A stretch of DNA of 64,000 nt from Methanofollis sp. UBA420 (GTDB lineage Archaea > Halobacteriota > Methanomicrobia > Methanomicrobiales > Methanofollaceae): NCBI RefSeq assembly GCF_002498315.1, contig NZ_DAGX01000002.1, forward strand, positions 188,808-252,807, written 5' to 3'. The notes below the pieces were generated by a model that did no database searches, had not been told where the DNA came from, and was given only the letters and a program-made list of their open reading frames with translations. A program made the position numbers and the translations under genes. Positions 60,753-64,000 of this stretch are shown in pieces. Within the stretch, counting starts at the first letter, position 1. Every line of letters begins with the position of its first letter.

Positions 60753-61157
60753 TCACAGCATCTTCTTCCCTGCCCCGTCTCCGGGTGAGCAGGTGAAGAC
60801 GTCGGTGACCTTGAAGACGATCAGGGACTTGGCCGGGTACTTCTCCGACTTCGCCTTCACCATCGCCCGCATCTTCTCGTAGTCCGGGCCAGAGGTGAGG
60901 ACCGCGGTGTCCCCCTTGACCTGAAGACACCCCTTCGTCTCCGGGCCCCAGAGGAATATCGCCGCCCTCGCGTTCTCCTGCAGGTTTGCAAGGGTCTTTT
61001 CCATGTAGTTGTCGGCGATCCAGACGGTCTCGTCGTCGACAAGCCAGACCGACTTCATCGGAACGACATTCGGCTCGCCGTCCTTCGAAGCGGTCGCAAG
61101 CGGATAGACGGGCGCCTTCAAAAAGGCCTCTTTCATCTCAGGTGTCAGTTTCACCAT
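60753..61157 (-). CDS. PNPOx-like flavin-binding protein, paralog 1
   Basis: 134 residues with a split-barrel fold of the pyridoxamine-phosphate-oxidase family (VYPLATASKDGEPNVVPMKS, VWIADNYMEKTLANLQENAR, LWGPETKGCLQVKGDTAVL). Archaeal members of this size bind FMN or F420 and reduce small substrates; the specific activity is unknown. ATG 61157 follows GAGGGGT with good spacing. It is a tandem copy of the next gene. Confidence 0.78.
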   Translation of the reverse strand: MVKLTPEMKEAFLKAPVYPLATASKDGEPNVVPMKSVWLVDDETVWIADNYMEKTLANLQENARAAIFLWGPETKGCLQVKGDTAVLTSGPDYEKMRAMVKAKSEKYPAKSLIVFKVTDVFTCSPGDGAGKKML

Positions 61158-61237
61158 AGGAACCATACCCCTCTCTGGCCCTCATGCAGATGAACCTGAC
61201 GGGTGGCAGGCAAAAAAGGAAGATCTCGGGCACGAGA

Positions 61238-61654
61238 TCAGGGGTTGTAGAGGTGGATCCGCTCCCCCGCGCCCGGTCCGGGAGCACAGGAGTAGGCCTC
61301 CGTGATCTTCATGACGATCAGGCTCTTTGCAGGCGCCTGGGACATCTTGGCCAGGACGATCTCCCGCATCTTCTGGAAGTCGTCGCCCTCGGTGAGGACC
61401 GTCACATCGCCCTTCAACTGGAAACAGCCCTTGATCTCAGGCCCCCAGACATAGAGAGCGATATGCGGGTTCTCCTTCAGGTTCGCAAGGGTCTTTTTCA
61501 TGAAATTGTCCGCGATCCAGATCGTCTCGTCGTCCATGAGCATGCAGAAACCGATCGGGACAACGTTCGGGATGCCGTCTTTCGAGGCGGTCGCCACCGG
61601 GAAGACCCTGACCTTCGAAAAAGCCTCTTTCATCTCGTCTACCAGTTTGACCAT
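61238..61654 (-). CDS. PNPOx-like flavin-binding protein, paralog 2
   Basis: 138 residues, same fold (VFPVATASKDGIPNVVPIGF, IWIADNFMKKTLANLKENPH, GCFQLKGDVTVLTEGDD). About 60 percent identical to its neighbour by eye, so a tandem duplication. Divergent from the regulator at 61719, sharing a promoter region. Confidence 0.78.
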   Translation of the reverse strand: MVKLVDEMKEAFSKVRVFPVATASKDGIPNVVPIGFCMLMDDETIWIADNFMKKTLANLKENPHIALYVWGPEIKGCFQLKGDVTVLTEGDDFQKMREIVLAKMSQAPAKSLIVMKITEAYSCAPGPGAGERIHLYNP

Positions 61655-61681
61655 GATGATCATATCCCTCTCGCACTCAGC

Positions 61682-61690
61682 AGATATATA
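61682..61690 (+). promoter_or_regulatory. TATA box of the regulator gene
   Basis: AGATATATA, about 30 bases before ATG 61719, so transcription would start a few bases before the start codon (almost leaderless). Confidence 0.5.
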
Positions 61691-61718
61691 CCTGCGTGTT
61701 ACAAAAGTGTACTCTGGA

Positions 61719-62525
61719 ATGCCAGATACAGAATTCTATAGCGGTGAAAGCCCCACAACCGCACCAGACGATCCTGTGCGCGAAATCAGGGACGAAGTAA
61801 GGGCGCTCAGGGAAGAGGTGCGTGCCCTCTCTGAAGGGCGCAGTCAGACCGGGGTCACCGGCCTCATCGCCGCCATGCAACGCGAATTCGGAAAGGTCGC
61901 CATCGACGCCCACCTGGAGAGCGCACGGGCAGGACTTGAGCATGAACTGGACAGGGCATGCCCGGAGCGTGAGAAGTGCCTTGAAGTCTTTTTCCGCGAG
62001 ATCATGGAGAGTGCCGGGACGATCACCGACGGACGGGCCACCCGCGAGGCACTGGCCGGTTATCACCGCCGGATCCGGGAACTCAAAAAACAGGCACAAC
62101 CAACCTGCACCCCCTGCTTCGAGGAGGCGACCAGAATACTCGACAAACAGGAAGAGATTGCCGGGTCTCTCGGGATCCTCAGGGAACGGGAAGACGATCC
62201 CTCCATCGGATCGATATCGGTGGAGGAGACGGTAAAGAAGGTGCTCGAACCCACAGCAAGCATCCCGCGCCTCGGCATCCTGATGGAACTCGCCACGGAC
62301 TCCCGCACCTTCTCGGGCCTCTCCGCGATCACCGGCCTACGGGGAGGAAACCTTCTCTTCCACCTCGAAAAACTGGAAGGCGCAGGCCTGATCTCCCAGA
62401 GGTACGAACGGGGCGAGTACGAACTCACCGCTTCAGGATACCGTGTCCTGAGAGGCATCGCCCGGATCTCCGCATCCCTGCCGGGTTGCGGACAGAAGAG
62501 TGAACACACGGACAGAAAGATATAA
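61719..62525 (+). CDS. Winged-helix regulator with long coiled coil
   Basis: 268 residues. Residues ~18-50 form a heptad-rich helix (REIRDEVRALREEVRALSEG). A helical middle with CPEREKC and CTPCFEE cysteines follows. The C-terminal winged helix (about 185-255) has the segment FSGLSAITGLRGGNLLFHLE, an ArsR-like DNA-binding unit. It may sense redox or metal through the cysteines and control the divergent PNPOx pair. Function inferred from context. Confidence 0.65.
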   Translation: MPDTEFYSGESPTTAPDDPVREIRDEVRALREEVRALSEGRSQTGVTGLIAAMQREFGKVAIDAHLESARAGLEHELDRACPEREKCLEVFFREIMESAGTITDGRATREALAGYHRRIRELKKQAQPTCTPCFEEATRILDKQEEIAGSLGILREREDDPSIGSISVEETVKKVLEPTASIPRLGILMELATDSRTFSGLSAITGLRGGNLLFHLEKLEGAGLISQRYERGEYELTASGYRVLRGIARISASLPGCGQKSEHTDRKI

Positions 62526-62551
62526 ACAATTCAGGAGGAGAGATAAGATCC

Positions 62552-64000
62552 ATGTGCGCCCGTTTTCTGGACCGCTTTTTCAAACCAAAGCCGTATATCG
62601 TGGAAAGTATCCCGCCACCCTCGATCTCCCACGGCGCCGGGATGGTGGTCCCTGAATACAAGACCAAACCGTACTTCATCGTCGCATCGGTCGAGATGGG
62701 GAACACAACGACGAAATGTATCCTCACCGGCACCGACCTCGACACCGGCATGACCTATGTCATCAACAAGACGGTGAAGATGAGCCGCGACGTCAGGCCG
62801 CCAAAAGCCGGGGAAGATGTCTTCGGCGCAACCCTCGACGGCACAGAACTCACTCGCGAGTCTGTCACCGAACTGGTGCGGGACACCCTTATCGAGTGCC
62901 ACAAGGAGGCCGGTCTCTCGATCAAGGACGACCTCGACTTTGTGGTGCGGAGCACCGGCGTCGTCGCCGCCATGGACTCCCCTGACCAGGTGGGCGATTT
63001 CGTGATCGCTCTCGCCAATGGCTGCCTTGCCGCGGGAGTCCCGCCAAAGAAGATGACGCCCCCGATGTCGAAGGAAAACCTCACAAAAAAACTGCAGCAC
63101 TACAGTTTTGCCGACAAGGTCGTCTTTGTCGGGGCGGTCGCCGGCGTGATCCCCCCGGTCGGGAGTTCGGGGGTCGAGATGGTCGCCAACGAGATGGAGG
63201 GCGAACTCGCGATGGCCGGGATCAAGGAAGGCGCAAAGAGCACGTCGGTGGATTTCCGCAACCCCTGTCTCTCGATAGACTTCGGGACGACCCTCGATGG
63301 AAGGATCACCTCTGACGTCGACGCCGCGGCCGAGAACCCCTTTGCCCAGACTATCGGAAACTTCTGCGGCCTTGCAGGGGCGATCCCCGACTCCATCGTC
63401 AGGGGGACCGGCCAGGTCGAGGGGAGGACAGGCACGGCCCTCGACATGTTTGGCGACAAAAGTGTCATCGAGGGGCTGTCGCGGATCGGGAGGAGTGCGG
63501 CAACCGTCGAGGACTATGTGGAACAGGCACACCGTCACATCGACATCAGGATCGTCCCGTCCGACCGCGACCGTTTCGGCCGGGTGCCGGTCAGCGCGAA
63601 GGTCGCCCATGACTCGGGAGTCGCCCTGATCGGGTGCGATGTCGGGGTGAACGGGAGCGAAACCGGAGCACTCAATACGATTGGTGCAGAGATCTATGAG
63701 AAGTACGGCAAAGGACTGCTCGTCGATGTGATCGACCACGTCTGCGCCAGAATGGCCCTCAGACTCATCGATGTCGCGGTCGAACACACCATGGTCCCGG
63801 AAAACGCCTCCATCGGTTTCACCGGACGGGCGGCGATATCAGGGAGAAAACCGCAGTATATCCTTGACGGTATCACCGACCGCGGCCTCTTCAAAGACCC
63901 GCAAAATCATGTGGTCTTTGTGGACGACGGGCTTGCACGCGGCGCCGCCCTGATGGGGCGGTGCATGAACTCCCTCGGCAAACCGAAGAACCCCCTGGGC
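62552..64000 (+). CDS. Methanogenesis marker protein 14 (3' end outside window)
   Basis: 483 codons open to the end of the window. ASKHA-type ATPase-like protein of the methanogen marker 14 family, whose role is not established. It shows a phosphate-binding loop (ASVEMGNTTTKCILTG), a second (LSIDFGTTLDGRITSDVD), and the later VVFVDDGLARGAALMGR segment. ATG 62552 follows AGGAGGAGAGAT. Begins 26 bases after the regulator, same direction. Confidence 0.82.
   Translation, partial: MCARFLDRFFKPKPYIVESIPPPSISHGAGMVVPEYKTKPYFIVASVEMGNTTTKCILTGTDLDTGMTYVINKTVKMSRDVRPPKAGEDVFGATLDGTELTRESVTELVRDTLIECHKEAGLSIKDDLDFVVRSTGVVAAMDSPDQVGDFVIALANGCLAAGVPPKKMTPPMSKENLTKKLQHYSFADKVVFVGAVAGVIPPVGSSGVEMVANEMEGELAMAGIKEGAKSTSVDFRNPCLSIDFGTTLDGRITSDVDAAAENPFAQTIGNFCGLAGAIPDSIVRGTGQVEGRTGTALDMFGDKSVIEGLSRIGRSAATVEDYVEQAHRHIDIRIVPSDRDRFGRVPVSAKVAHDSGVALIGCDVGVNGSETGALNTIGAEIYEKYGKGLLVDVIDHVCARMALRLIDVAVEHTMVPENASIGFTGRAAISGRKPQYILDGITDRGLFKDPQNHVVFVDDGLARGAALMGRCMNSLGKPKNPLG

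Overview
The window is a high-GC chromosomal segment from a methanogenic euryarchaeon. It is most likely a hydrogenotrophic member of the Methanomicrobiales (Methanofollis/Methanoculleus-like), and that assignment rests on gene content, not on a database search. The evidence is: two methanogenesis-marker families (8 and 14), a complete six-subunit Ech hydrogenase, the methanogen-type homocysteine pair (aspartate semialdehyde sulfurtransferase plus NIL-ferredoxin), archaeal Tfe, tRNA C56 methyltransferase, an archaeal-length alanyl-tRNA synthetase, the C5-pathway tetrapyrrole cluster, and TATA boxes with T-tract terminators.

Layout. 1-9 kb: end of adenine deaminase, marker 8, a membrane acyltransferase, a five-PAS hybrid sensor kinase, a polyprenol-kinase-like protein, two small Cys-rich/rubredoxin proteins, a 50-residue protein, a pair of hairpin-bearing direct repeats and an EamA exporter with a very His-rich tail. 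9-14 kb: tRNA-Leu(GAG), an ACT regulator and a leftward, overlapping five-gene operon (HTH protein, aTrm56, ATP-grasp, tfe, HD hydrolase). 14-24 kb: homocysteine synthesis genes, Nif3, SWIM protein, alaS, a membrane HTH regulator, an AT-rich M23 peptidase, hisH and a PUA/PAPS-reductase-like fusion. 24-29.5 kb: echABCDEF. 29.5-30.6 kb: gene-poor repeats and a 15-codon ORF with its own promoter, ribosome site and terminator. 30.7-40.4 kb: sensor kinase, ThDP enzyme, an aminotransferase lacking its catalytic lysine, transglutaminase-like lipoprotein, PEBP protein, ABC exporter. 40.6-41 kb: tRNA-Gly(GCC) and a strongly structured intergenic region. 42-48 kb: cysG-like/hemA/hemB/hemL/hemC/cobA, overlapping. 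48-64 kb: ilvD, carbonic anhydrase, iron-sulfur flavoprotein, carAB, PKD surface protein, argG, two PNPOx-like paralogs with a regulator, and marker 14 running off the window.

How it fits together. Ech couples ferredoxin and H2 to ion gradients in the membrane. The hem/cob cluster makes precorrin-2 for siroheme, F430 and cobamides, but no hemD is seen beside it. The hcy pair builds homocysteine. carAB, argG, ilvD and hisH are anabolic housekeeping.

The most unusual points are a dispersed family of intergenic hairpin repeats whose stems vary in a compensating way (six intergenic regions), the lysine-to-methionine aminotransferase, the 15-residue micro-ORF cassette, and the structured region between tRNA-Gly and its upstream neighbour.
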